The notes below the pieces were generated by a model. The model did no database searches, was not told the DNA's origin, and saw nothing but the letters and a program-made list of their open reading frames with translations. A stretch of 64,000 bases of DNA from UBA2767 sp965228625 (GTDB lineage: Bacteria; Pseudomonadota; Alphaproteobacteria; Rhizobiales; Methyloligellaceae): positions 868,001 to 932,000 of the forward strand of contig OZ245829.1 of assembly GCA_965228625.1 (NCBI GenBank), written 5' to 3'. Position numbers and translations under genes: made by a program. The first letter of the stretch is position 1, and every line of letters starts with the position of its first letter. Below, in pieces: positions 45,000 to 53,217 of this stretch.

Positions 45000-46607
45000 A
45001 TGGCCCTTCTGCAGTCGTCGATCACGGTCGAGTCGGACACGTTCAAAAAGAATGTCGAGGCGCATCGCACGGCATGGGACGAGGTTCGCCGCGCCGCGGA
45101 AACCGCGCTCAACGGAGGCGGCGACAAGGCGCGGGCGCGACACACCTCGCGCGGCAAGCTGCTTCCCCGGGACCGCATCGCCAAGCTGGTCGATCCCGGT
45201 TCTACGTTTCTCGAGGTCGGCCTGTTCGCGGCCCACGGCATGTATGACGGGGCGTCTCCGTCCGCCGGCCTGATCACGGGGATTGGCCGGGTGGCCGGGT
45301 GCGACGTGATGATCGTCTGCAACGACGCGACGGTTAAGGGCGGGACCTATTACCCCATCACCGTCAAGAAGCATCTGCGCGCGCAGGAGATTGCCGAGCA
45401 GAACCGACTGCCGTGCATCTACCTGGTCGATTCCGGCGGCGCCAACCTGCCGAACCAGGATGAAGTCTTCCCTGACCGCGACCACTTCGGACGCATCTTC
45501 TACAACCAGGCGAACATGTCCGCGCAAGGGATCGCGCAGATCTCCGCCGTGCTCGGATCGTGCACCGCCGGCGGCGCATACGTGCCCGCCATGTCGGACG
45601 AAACGATCATCGTCAGGGACCAGGGCACGATTTTCCTTGCCGGCCCCCCGCTCGTGAAAGCGGCCACCGGTGAGGTGGTCGGCGCGGAAGAACTCGGCGG
45701 CAGCGACGTACACACCCGCCTCTCGGGCGTCGCCGACCACCGCGCCGACGACGATGCCCACGCGCTTGAGCTTGCCCGGCGGGCGGTTGCCAATCTGAAC
45801 CGGCCACCGCAGGCCCAGAACAACCCACCAACGTATGAAGAGCCCCTGTACAATCCGGAGGAGATCCTCGGCATCGTTCCCGCGGACCGCAAGATGCCCT
45901 ACGACGTCCGCGAGATCATCGCGCGCCTGGTCGACGGGTCCCGGTTCGACGAGTTCAAAAAGCGCTACGGCACCACGCTCGTCACCGGCTTTGCCCATAT
46001 CAGGGGCATGCTCGTCGGGATCGTCGCCAATAACGGCATTCTGTTTTCCGAAAGCGCGCTCAAGGGCACGCATTTCGTCCAGCTCTGCTCGCAGCGCCGC
46101 GTCCCGCTCATCTTCCTGCAGAACGTCGCCGGGTTCATGGTCGGTCAGCGGTTCGAGGCGGGCGGCATCGCCAAGGATGGCGCCAAGCTCGTGAGCGCGG
46201 TCGCCACGACCCAGGTTCCGAAACTCACGGTGATCATCGGCGGATCATTCGGAGCCGGCAATTATGGCATGTGCGGGCGCGCCTATTCGCCCCGCTTCCT
46301 CTGGTCCTGGCCGAACTCGCGCATCTCGGTCATGGGCGGCGCACAGGCGGCGGGCGTCCTGGCAACGGTGAAACGCGACGGCATCGAGCGCGAAGGCGGA
46401 AGCTGGTCGGCCGAGGAAGAAACGGCCTTCAAGCAGCCCATCATCAACCAGTTCGAAACGCAGGGGCATCCGTTATATGCCTCCGCCAGGTTGTGGGACG
46501 ACGGCATCATCGACCCGCGCAAGACGCGGGACATTCTCGCGCAGAGCCTCGCCGTCACCCGAAATGCGCCGATCCCCGACACGCGCTTCGGCCTGTTCAG
46601 GATGTGA
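45000..46607 (+). CDS. 3-methylcrotonyl-CoA carboxylase beta (carboxyltransferase) subunit
   Basis: A 535-residue acyl-CoA carboxyltransferase with N and C crotonase-like halves. IYLVDSGGANLPNQDEVFPDRDHFGRIFYNQANMS region and VFLQNVAGFMVGQRFE-type segment (here IFLQNVAGFMVG) match MccB/LiuB; GGSFGAGNYGMCGRA and the C-terminal RISVMGGAQAA follow. It carboxylates 3-methylcrotonyl-CoA with a biotinylated alpha subunit. No alpha subunit, methylglutaconyl-CoA hydratase or HMG-CoA lyase follows; the next gene is an unrelated GntR regulator. Confidence 0.92.
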   Translation: MALLQSSITVESDTFKKNVEAHRTAWDEVRRAAETALNGGGDKARARHTSRGKLLPRDRIAKLVDPGSTFLEVGLFAAHGMYDGASPSAGLITGIGRVAGCDVMIVCNDATVKGGTYYPITVKKHLRAQEIAEQNRLPCIYLVDSGGANLPNQDEVFPDRDHFGRIFYNQANMSAQGIAQISAVLGSCTAGGAYVPAMSDETIIVRDQGTIFLAGPPLVKAATGEVVGAEELGGSDVHTRLSGVADHRADDDAHALELARRAVANLNRPPQAQNNPPTYEEPLYNPEEILGIVPADRKMPYDVREIIARLVDGSRFDEFKKRYGTTLVTGFAHIRGMLVGIVANNGILFSESALKGTHFVQLCSQRRVPLIFLQNVAGFMVGQRFEAGGIAKDGAKLVSAVATTQVPKLTVIIGGSFGAGNYGMCGRAYSPRFLWSWPNSRISVMGGAQAAGVLATVKRDGIEREGGSWSAEEETAFKQPIINQFETQGHPLYASARLWDDGIIDPRKTRDILAQSLAVTRNAPIPDTRFGLFRM

Positions 46608-46609
46608 AA

Positions 46610-46628
46610 ATCGCGCTTCGGCCGCGAT
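46610..46628 (+). terminator. Short hairpin after the carboxylase gene
   Basis: ATCGCG (46610-46615) pairs with CGCGAT (46623-46628) around a 7-base loop, directly after the carboxyltransferase stop. There is no T-run. It may mark the end of the leucine operon, but on its own it is weak. Confidence 0.4.
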
Positions 46629-46687
46629 AGCTGGACGCGTTCAGCCTGACAAAAACGGCTCGATGCAGCGGTTTCGTTTGACCGCCC

Positions 46688-46711
46688 AAAGCTATAAAGC
46701 TATATAGCTTT
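46688..46711. promoter_or_regulatory. Triple-repeat palindromic operator upstream of GntR gene
   Basis: The 24 bases are AAAGCTAT, AAAGCTAT, ATAGCTTT: two direct copies and one inverted copy of one 8-mer. The last two form a perfect 16-base palindrome (46696-46711), and the first and third form a wider inverted repeat. It lies 46 bases before the chosen GTG start of the GntR gene. This is the expected position and symmetry for a GntR autoregulatory operator. Confidence 0.75.
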
Positions 46712-46757
46712 GAAGACCAACGCGCTGATCGCAAGATCGCAGGGAGGGCGCGGACGC

Positions 46758-47576
46758 GTGAGTGAAAGCCTTCAAGTGGCTTCGATCGTTCGGCGATTTT
46801 CGAAATCGTCCTCCGGTCCTGACGCGCGCGGTCCAAAATATCTCCGCCTTTCTGAAGTTGTCCTCGATGCGATCGAGTCCGGTGAGTTCAAGCCGGGATC
46901 ACAGATTCCGGGCGAACGGAATCTGAGCGCGGTTCTTCCCCTCAGCCTCGGCACGATCCAGAAAGCCATGAGCGACCTCGTCGACCAGGGCGTCCTTGTC
47001 CGCCGCGCGGGCAAAGGGACCTTCGTCTCCGGCACCGTCGATGTGGTCAACGACCAGAAGGTCGAGAACCGCGACCTCATCCATTTCCGTTTTCGTGCCG
47101 AAGCAGGCGGACCGCTTCTTCCGGTTTATCTCCAGGTGGAGTCGATCGAGGAAGTTAACCGCAGGCGAAACGGCGCCCGGCAACCCTGGGAACGGTTTCA
47201 CGACGGCACCGGATCGTTTGTCCGGATCGACCGTATCCTGACGGTGTCCAACCTGTTCAAGGGCTTTTGTCGGTTCTATCTGCCGATCGAGCATTACGGG
47301 TCCCTGCTCGACCGGTCCCATGAGGAACTGAGTGGTGTCACCCTGCGCGAATTCCTGAACAAGACCTTCAACATGCCGACGCTGCGCTTCGAGCACGAGA
47401 TCATGACCGAGAAGCTGCCAGGAAACGCCTGCCGCAGACTGGGTCTCGAGAAAGGCGCCTACGGCACGGTGTGGCATATCTTCGGGCGGACCTACCGCAA
47501 CGCGCCGGCCTCCTATCAACTCGTCTATCTGCCGGCGGGGCACCGGCCTATCGAATTGCTGGAGAAACTGGAATGA
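46758..47576 (+). CDS. GntR family transcriptional regulator (UTRA-type)
   Basis: About 272 residues from GTG at 46758, with GGAGGG 9 bases before it; an in-frame TTG at 46710 would lie inside the operator. The winged helix spans about 27-93 (LSEVVLDAIESGEFKPG, ERNLSAVLPLSLGTIQKAM, GKGTFVSG). The C-terminal part (about 110-260) looks like a UTRA ligand domain of the HutC subgroup. Its stop overlaps the next gene start (ATGA), so it is the first gene of the operon it probably represses. Confidence 0.87.
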   Translation: MSESLQVASIVRRFSKSSSGPDARGPKYLRLSEVVLDAIESGEFKPGSQIPGERNLSAVLPLSLGTIQKAMSDLVDQGVLVRRAGKGTFVSGTVDVVNDQKVENRDLIHFRFRAEAGGPLLPVYLQVESIEEVNRRRNGARQPWERFHDGTGSFVRIDRILTVSNLFKGFCRFYLPIEHYGSLLDRSHEELSGVTLREFLNKTFNMPTLRFEHEIMTEKLPGNACRRLGLEKGAYGTVWHIFGRTYRNAPASYQLVYLPAGHRPIELLEKLE

Positions 47577-48394
47577 CCGGAAACCGACAACGCGAACCCT
47601 TTGCTCTGGTCCCGCTGCCGACCATGCGCAGCCGATCGAAACCGCGCAGGACGGGCCTCACCATGATGATGGACTGGGGACTGCCCATTGGCCAGCAGCG
47701 CGACTGGCTTGGCCTGCTCGGACCCCATGTCGACCTCGCGAAATTCGTCGTCGGGACGGCGCGGCTGTACGACGAGCCGTACCTGCAGGAGAAGATCGCG
47801 CTCTACAAGGAACACGACGTTCACGGCTTCATCGGCGGACAGTTCCTGGAATATGTGTACGCGACGCAAGGTGTCGCCGGCGCGACGCCTTTCTTCGAGG
47901 AAGCGAAGCGGCTCGGCTTCGAGGCGATCGAAGTGTCCGACAATGTGGTTCCACTCGATGCCGCGACCCGTCAGACTCTCATCCGCAAGGCGGTCGATTG
48001 CGGCCTGGAGGTGCATGGCGAGGTCGGGTCCAAGAGCGACGAGACGAGCGCAGCAGTCCTGATCGAGGAGGCGAACCAGTGCTTCGATGCCGGCGCCGAT
48101 GTTGTCCTCGTCGAGGGCGCGGAACTGCTCGTCGACGGCAAGCCCAACAGCAAACTGATCGCAGGATTGCGCGAGGGCCTCGACGCGTCACGCGTAATCT
48201 TTGAGCTGATCGGACCGTGGATCCCCGACACGCACCACTGCGACGTCTATCAGCTCAAGAAGTTCCTGGTCGAGGAGTTCGGACCGGACGTCAATCTGGC
48301 GAACGTGATGCCGGAGCATGTGTTTGAGACCGAAGCGCTGCGCGTGGGGCTGAGTGTCACCGGCCCCGGTCAGCTCGCGCAGGCGGCGGAATAA
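47573..48394 (+). CDS. Phosphosulfolactate synthase-like protein (ComA/YitD/HSA32 family)
   Basis: About 273 residues from the ATG at 47573. The sequence has the ComA family pattern: GLTMMMDWGLPI, AKFVVGTARLY, FEAIEVSDN, HGEVGSKSDE, GADVVLVEGAEL and FELIGPWIPDTHH. Archaeal ComA joins sulfite to PEP to give phosphosulfolactate, and the Xanthobacter coenzyme M locus uses a homologue; plant HSA32 is a relative without that proven role. Here it is encoded with a sulfatase and a TauD-like dioxygenase, so sulfite metabolism is an attractive but inferred role, in either reaction direction. Confidence 0.82.
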   Translation: MTGNRQREPFALVPLPTMRSRSKPRRTGLTMMMDWGLPIGQQRDWLGLLGPHVDLAKFVVGTARLYDEPYLQEKIALYKEHDVHGFIGGQFLEYVYATQGVAGATPFFEEAKRLGFEAIEVSDNVVPLDAATRQTLIRKAVDCGLEVHGEVGSKSDETSAAVLIEEANQCFDAGADVVLVEGAELLVDGKPNSKLIAGLREGLDASRVIFELIGPWIPDTHHCDVYQLKKFLVEEFGPDVNLANVMPEHVFETEALRVGLSVTGPGQLAQAAE

Positions 48395-48532
48395 GAGATC
48401 GATGACATGAGAACCGGAAAGGGCAATCGATAGGATTTGATGCGGCTAAATTGAAACCTGTGCAGTGCTGAACCCGCAAAACCAAGAATTGGGCGAGGCT
48501 GCTCGTAGCGTAGAAACGGAGGAGTACCCAAA

Positions 48533-49573
48533 GTGAAACATTCAGTTTTGAAACGCCATGTAAGGGTTCTGGCGGCCACTGCCGCCATTGTGGGCATGGG
48601 CGTTGCGTCCACAACAAGTGCGCTCGCGGAAACCAAAGAAGTCCGGTTCGCGCAGCAGTTCGGGCTTCTGTACCTGCCCATGCACGTGGTCGTGGACAAG
48701 AAGCTGGTTCAGAAGTGTGCCAACGACAAGGGTCTCGGCGAGGTCAAGGTCACGATGCACCGCTTCAGCGGCGGCGCCGCTGTGAACCAGGCACTGCTCT
48801 CCGGGAATGTCGACTTTGCCGCGGGCGGCATCGGCCCGCTGCTGAAGCTCTGGGACAAGACCAAGGGCCGTCTGAACGTCCGGGCGATGACAACGCTCGC
48901 CGCGATGCCGTTGAAGCTCAACACCAACGATGATCGCGTCAAGAAGCTCGAGGACTATGTCGGGTTGACCGACCACAAGATTGCGACGCCCTCGGTCAAG
49001 GTCTCGATTCAGGCCGTGGTTCTGCAGATGGCCGCGAAAAAGAAATGGGGCGCGGATAACGCCTTCAAGCTCGATCCGATGACCGTGTCGATGAAGCATC
49101 CGTCCGCCATGGCGGCGCTTCTTGCCGGCGGACAGGCCGTGAAGAGCCACTTTGCGACGCTGCCGACCTCGTTCGCGGAGTTGCAGAGCGACAAGATCCA
49201 CAATGTGCTCACCTCCTATGACGTACTCGGCGGGCGCCATTCGACGGTCGCCATGTACAACAAGGAGGACTGGATGAAGGCAAACCCGAAAATGTACGAG
49301 TGCGTCTGGACCTCCTATCGCGAGGCGGCGAAGTGGATAAACGAAAACAAGAAGGAAGCCGCAGCGCTCTTCCACCGCTTCACCAAGTCCAAGCTCAAGC
49401 TCGAAGACATCGAAAAGATGGTCGGTGACGAGAACGAGATGCTCTACTCGCTGACACCGGAACGCACCATGGAGTTCGCGAAGTTCATGCACTCCATCGG
49501 CGCCATCAAGAACATGCCTGCGAGCTGGAAGGACTACTACTGGGACAACAACTACGATCAGAATGGTAGCTGA
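48533..49573 (+). CDS. ABC transporter substrate-binding protein, NitT/TauT family
   Basis: A 346-residue periplasmic binding protein with a signal peptide (cut after about A32, SALA|ET). FSGGAAVNQALLSGNVDFAAGGIGPLLKLW is the SsuA/TauA/NMT1-like pattern. Start is GTG after GGAGGAG. The 138 bases between it and the ComA-like gene may hold its own promoter. It is the receptor of a four-component importer. The ligand is likely a sulfonate, sulfate ester or similar small anion by context. Confidence 0.87.
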   Translation: MKHSVLKRHVRVLAATAAIVGMGVASTTSALAETKEVRFAQQFGLLYLPMHVVVDKKLVQKCANDKGLGEVKVTMHRFSGGAAVNQALLSGNVDFAAGGIGPLLKLWDKTKGRLNVRAMTTLAAMPLKLNTNDDRVKKLEDYVGLTDHKIATPSVKVSIQAVVLQMAAKKKWGADNAFKLDPMTVSMKHPSAMAALLAGGQAVKSHFATLPTSFAELQSDKIHNVLTSYDVLGGRHSTVAMYNKEDWMKANPKMYECVWTSYREAAKWINENKKEAAALFHRFTKSKLKLEDIEKMVGDENEMLYSLTPERTMEFAKFMHSIGAIKNMPASWKDYYWDNNYDQNGS

Positions 49574-49576
49574 TTG

Positions 49577-50428
49577 ATGGATGCAAAAACTGACTCCGTG
49601 GCGGACAATAAGTCCGCCACGGACACTCCCAACCCGATCCTCGAGGTCGACGGGGTCACGCTCCAGTACAAGACCAAGGAGCACCTGATCACCGCCACCT
49701 ATCGCGTCAGTTTCGACGTGTTCCCGGCCGACCGGTTCGTTCTGCTCGGCCCGTCGGGATGCGGCAAGTCGACATTGCTCAAGGGCATCGCCGGCTACAT
49801 GAAGCCGGTTGAGGGCGATATCCGCCTCAAGGGCCGCGAGATCTCCGAACCCGGCCCGGATCGCGTCATGGTGTTTCAGGAGTTCGACCAGCTCCTTCCG
49901 TGGAAGACCGTCAAACAGAACATTACCTTTGCGCTGCGCAACGGCGGCAAGACGTCAAGTTCGGTTGAAGCCAACGAGATCGCCATGGAGTACATCCACA
50001 AGGTGAAGCTCACCGGCTTCGAAGACACATTCCCCCATATGCTTTCCGGCGGCATGAAACAGCGCGTGGCGATCGCGCGCGGTATGGCCATGGAGCCCGA
50101 TGTTCTCCTGATGGACGAACCCTTCGCCGCGCTGGACGCGTTGACGCGCCTGCAGATGCAGAAGGAACTGCTGCAGCTCTGGGAAGACACGCATTTCACG
50201 GTGTTGTTCGTCACCCACTCGATCGAGGAAGCCCTGATCGTCGGCAGCCGTATTCTCGTCCTGTCGCCGCACCCGGGCCAGGTAAAGGCGGAACTGAACG
50301 CCCACGAGCTCAATCACGAAAACGTCGGAACGAAGGTCTTCGCACGCGTGCAGCAGCGCATTCACGACATGCTGTTCGCGGACCGGATCCTGGAAGATGA
50401 AATCCTGGGCGAGGAACTCGATCAATGA
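49577..50428 (+). CDS. ABC transporter ATP-binding protein, TauB/SsuB-like
   Basis: About 283 residues (ATG at 49577; a TTG one codon earlier is possible). Walker A GPSGCGKST is followed by the signature LSGGMKQRVAIARGMA and Walker B VLLMDEPFAALDALTR. It begins 3 bases after the binding-protein stop and overlaps the first permease by 4 bases. Confidence 0.88.
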   Translation: MDAKTDSVADNKSATDTPNPILEVDGVTLQYKTKEHLITATYRVSFDVFPADRFVLLGPSGCGKSTLLKGIAGYMKPVEGDIRLKGREISEPGPDRVMVFQEFDQLLPWKTVKQNITFALRNGGKTSSSVEANEIAMEYIHKVKLTGFEDTFPHMLSGGMKQRVAIARGMAMEPDVLLMDEPFAALDALTRLQMQKELLQLWEDTHFTVLFVTHSIEEALIVGSRILVLSPHPGQVKAELNAHELNHENVGTKVFARVQQRIHDMLFADRILEDEILGEELDQ

Positions 50429-51327
50429 CGAGCAGTGCGCCAAGCATCCATGTCCGCCCGGAATTCGAGGCCGACGAGCTCGGCAAGGCGGCCACAGGCG
50501 ACGTCGCGCGCAAGCTGACGCTTTGGGAACGCATCTCGGATATGAACTCGGTGCGCAAGCTCACGATCCTCGTGATCGTGCTTGCGATCTGGGAGCTGTA
50601 CACGCGCTGGAGCGAAGTCTCCGAGCTCATACTTCCGCATTTCAGCTCGACGGCCGACGCCCTGTTCGACGGGATTTTCAACGAGCAACTGCTGATCATG
50701 GTGTGGAACTCCCTCACCGTGCTCGTGACCGGCTACATCATCGGCCTGATCATCGCGACCATATTGACGACCGCCGCCACCATGACGCGGTTCGGAAGCG
50801 ATATCCTGAGCACGCTGACGGCGATGCTCAATCCCCTGCCCGCGATCGCGCTGCTTCCGCTCGCCCTGTTGTGGTTCGGCCTCGGCGCCGATGCCATTGT
50901 TTTCACGCTTCTGCACTCGGTCATCTGGCCGGTCGCGCTGAACGCCCATGTCGGCTTTATGAGCGTCAGCGAGACGCAGCGCATGGTCGGGCGCAACTAC
51001 GGCCTGCGCGGCCTCATCTACGTCGCCAAGCTGCTCATTCCGGCCGCGTTTCCGCAAATCCTCATGGGGCTCAAGATCGGCTGGGCCTATGCGTGGCGCA
51101 CCCTCATCGCCGCTGAACTCGTTTTCGGCGGTTCGATTTCGGACACATCGGAAGGCGCCTCCGGCGGGCTTGGATGGTTCGTCTTCGCCAATCAGATGGA
51201 CCTGCGCATCGCTCACGTCTTTGCCGGATTGTTCACGGTCATTCTTGTGGGGGTCATCGTCGAGAACGTCATCTTCAACAACATCGAGAACCGGACGGTT
51301 CGCCGCTGGGGGATGCAGTCACGATGA
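50425..51327 (+). CDS. ABC transporter permease 1, TauC/SsuC-like
   Basis: A 300-residue permease with a cytoplasmic N-terminal extension of about 45 residues starting IHVRPEFEADELGKAATGD, then about six hydrophobic segments and the coupling region MVGRNYGLRGLIYVAKLLIPAAFPQIL. The same extension pattern is in the second permease. The start overlaps the ATPase stop (ATGA). Confidence 0.88.
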   Translation: MTSSAPSIHVRPEFEADELGKAATGDVARKLTLWERISDMNSVRKLTILVIVLAIWELYTRWSEVSELILPHFSSTADALFDGIFNEQLLIMVWNSLTVLVTGYIIGLIIATILTTAATMTRFGSDILSTLTAMLNPLPAIALLPLALLWFGLGADAIVFTLLHSVIWPVALNAHVGFMSVSETQRMVGRNYGLRGLIYVAKLLIPAAFPQILMGLKIGWAYAWRTLIAAELVFGGSISDTSEGASGGLGWFVFANQMDLRIAHVFAGLFTVILVGVIVENVIFNNIENRTVRRWGMQSR

Positions 51328-52226
51328 CCACGAACGTCACCGAAAAAACCTCATCGCTACCCGAACTTGTCATTCGGCCCGAGTTCGAAGTGTCGGACCT
51401 GCAGCAGGCGCAAACCGGCGAGGTGGCCATCAAGCTGTCCTGGATGGAACGCATCTGGAACGTCGATGCGGTCCGCAAGTCGGTCATCCTGCTGGCGCTG
51501 GTTTCCGTGTGGCAGGCCTACACGGTGGGCTTCGACGTCGAACCGTTGATGCTGCCAAGCTTTTCCGACTCCTTCATGACGCTCTATAACGCGCTGTTCC
51601 ATGGGGATCTGATCTACAAGATCTGGTTCTCCATCAAGGTATTGATCATCGGCTACAGCGCCGGGCTGTTCCTCGCCGCGGTTCTGATCCTCTGGGCGAC
51701 CGCGTCGCGCTTCGGCAGCGATTTCATCGCCATGGCGACGGCCATGTTCAATCCCCTGCCGGCGATCGCGCTGCTTCCGCTCGCCATGCTGTGGTTCGGT
51801 CTGGGAACTGCGAGCCTGGTCTTCGTCCTCATCCATTCGGTTCTGTGGGCGGTCGCGCTCAGCACGCACTCGGGCTTCGAGGGGGTGAGCCAGACCCTGC
51901 GCATGATCGGGCGAAACTACGGCCTGCACGGCATCAGGTACGTCTGGAAAATCCTCGTGCCCGCCGCCCTGCCCTCGATCCTCGCGGGCATGAAGATCGG
52001 CTGGGCCTTCGCATGGCGTACGCTGATCGGCGCCGAGCTGGTGTTCGGCGCATCGTCCGGCAGCGGCGGACTTGGTTGGTACATCTTCGAGTCCAGTCAG
52101 AACATCGAGACCGACGGCGTGTTCGCCGGACTGTTCATGGTGATCCTGATTGGTTTCCTGGTTGAGAATGTTGTGTTCCGGAACGTGGAGACGAAGACCG
52201 TCATCCGATGGGGAATGCAGAGATAG
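51324..52226 (+). CDS. ABC transporter permease 2, paralogue of permease 1
   Basis: A 300-residue permease from the ATG at 51324, overlapping the previous stop by 4 bases. It has the same length and layout as permease 1, including the extension LVIRPEFEVSDLQQAQTGE and the coupling region MIGRNYGLHGIRYVWKILVPAALPSIL, so the pair arose by tandem duplication. Tau/Ssu importers usually use a homodimeric permease; this one is probably heterodimeric. Confidence 0.88.
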   Translation: MTTNVTEKTSSLPELVIRPEFEVSDLQQAQTGEVAIKLSWMERIWNVDAVRKSVILLALVSVWQAYTVGFDVEPLMLPSFSDSFMTLYNALFHGDLIYKIWFSIKVLIIGYSAGLFLAAVLILWATASRFGSDFIAMATAMFNPLPAIALLPLAMLWFGLGTASLVFVLIHSVLWAVALSTHSGFEGVSQTLRMIGRNYGLHGIRYVWKILVPAALPSILAGMKIGWAFAWRTLIGAELVFGASSGSGGLGWYIFESSQNIETDGVFAGLFMVILIGFLVENVVFRNVETKTVIRWGMQR

Positions 52227-52235
52227 GAGGATGAG

Positions 52236-53099
52236 ATGACGATATCCGTCACCAAAATCGGCAAGACGTTCGTCGGCGAGGTCGGCGGGGTCGATCTGTC
52301 GAAACCGCTCGATGACGAAACGGTCCAGCAGATCAAACAGGCCTGGTGGGATCATTCGATCCTCGTGTTCCGGGACCAGGACCTTACGCAGGAGCAGCAC
52401 GTGGCCTTCTCGCGGAACTTCGGTGAGCTGCAGGGCCACACCGTCAAGGACTGGTTGCTGCCGACGCATCCGGAAATCCTCGTGCTTTCCAACCGCGGCC
52501 GCGGCGGCGTCAAGCCCTTGGAGAATGGCGGCGCCTACTGGCACAGCGACATCACCTACGAGCTCGTTCCGCCCATGGGCTCCATCCTGCACGGGCTGAC
52601 CGTTCCGCCGGAGGGCGGCGACACGCTCTATGCGGACATGTATGCGGCATACGAGACGCTGGACGACGAGACCAAAGCCCTCGTCGACGACGCGGTCGCC
52701 ATCCACAACTACAAGCACCGTTACATGCTGATGGCGGAGGGCGGCAAACGTCCGGAACCGACCAAGGAGCAGCTAGCCGAATGGATAGACGTCGAACATC
52801 CGATCGTTCTCGAGCACCCCGACTCGGGCCGCAAGGCGCTGTTCGTCAATGAAGGCTTCACGATGGCGATCAAGGGGCTCGGCCAGGACGAAAGCGACGC
52901 CCTGCTGACGCGGCTGTACGAGCATTCGGTGCAGCCTGAATTCGTCTATGCGCATGACTGGCGTCCCCACGACATCGTCATGTGGGACAACCGCTGCACC
53001 ATGCATCGTGCGACGACCTACGATGCAGAAAAATACGAACGCACCATGCATCGCACGACAATCAAGGGAGTCTCGCGTCAGCAACAGGCTGCCGCCTAG
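52236..53099 (+). CDS. TauD/TfdA family 2-oxoglutarate/Fe(II) dioxygenase
   Basis: A 287-residue dioxygenase, the length of TauD. The iron ligands are H103 and D105 (YWHSDITYE) and H257 (DNRCTMHRAT); R269 fits 2-oxoglutarate binding and R273 (MHRTT) the position of the substrate-anion Arg of TauD. It would hydroxylate a substrate next to a sulfonate, sulfate ester or ether, releasing sulfite, sulfate or alcohol. AGGAGG precedes the ATG. Following a Tau-type importer it probably acts on the imported compound. Confidence 0.88.
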   Translation: MTISVTKIGKTFVGEVGGVDLSKPLDDETVQQIKQAWWDHSILVFRDQDLTQEQHVAFSRNFGELQGHTVKDWLLPTHPEILVLSNRGRGGVKPLENGGAYWHSDITYELVPPMGSILHGLTVPPEGGDTLYADMYAAYETLDDETKALVDDAVAIHNYKHRYMLMAEGGKRPEPTKEQLAEWIDVEHPIVLEHPDSGRKALFVNEGFTMAIKGLGQDESDALLTRLYEHSVQPEFVYAHDWRPHDIVMWDNRCTMHRATTYDAEKYERTMHRTTIKGVSRQQQAAA

Positions 53100-53217
53100 C
53101 GCGCCGAAGCGCACCAGCGACGCGAACCGGGTTATCAGCGAAGGCCGGGCGGCGTGCTTTGTTTTTCTGAACTGCAGCAGCACACCGACAATCGGTCCGT
53201 GAGGGAGGAAGAGTAAC

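Noticed and set aside
45000..46757. Frameshifted or remnant mccA after the carboxylase beta gene
   Set aside because: The 150 bases before the GntR gene show no piece of biotin carboxylase or biotinyl motif in any frame.
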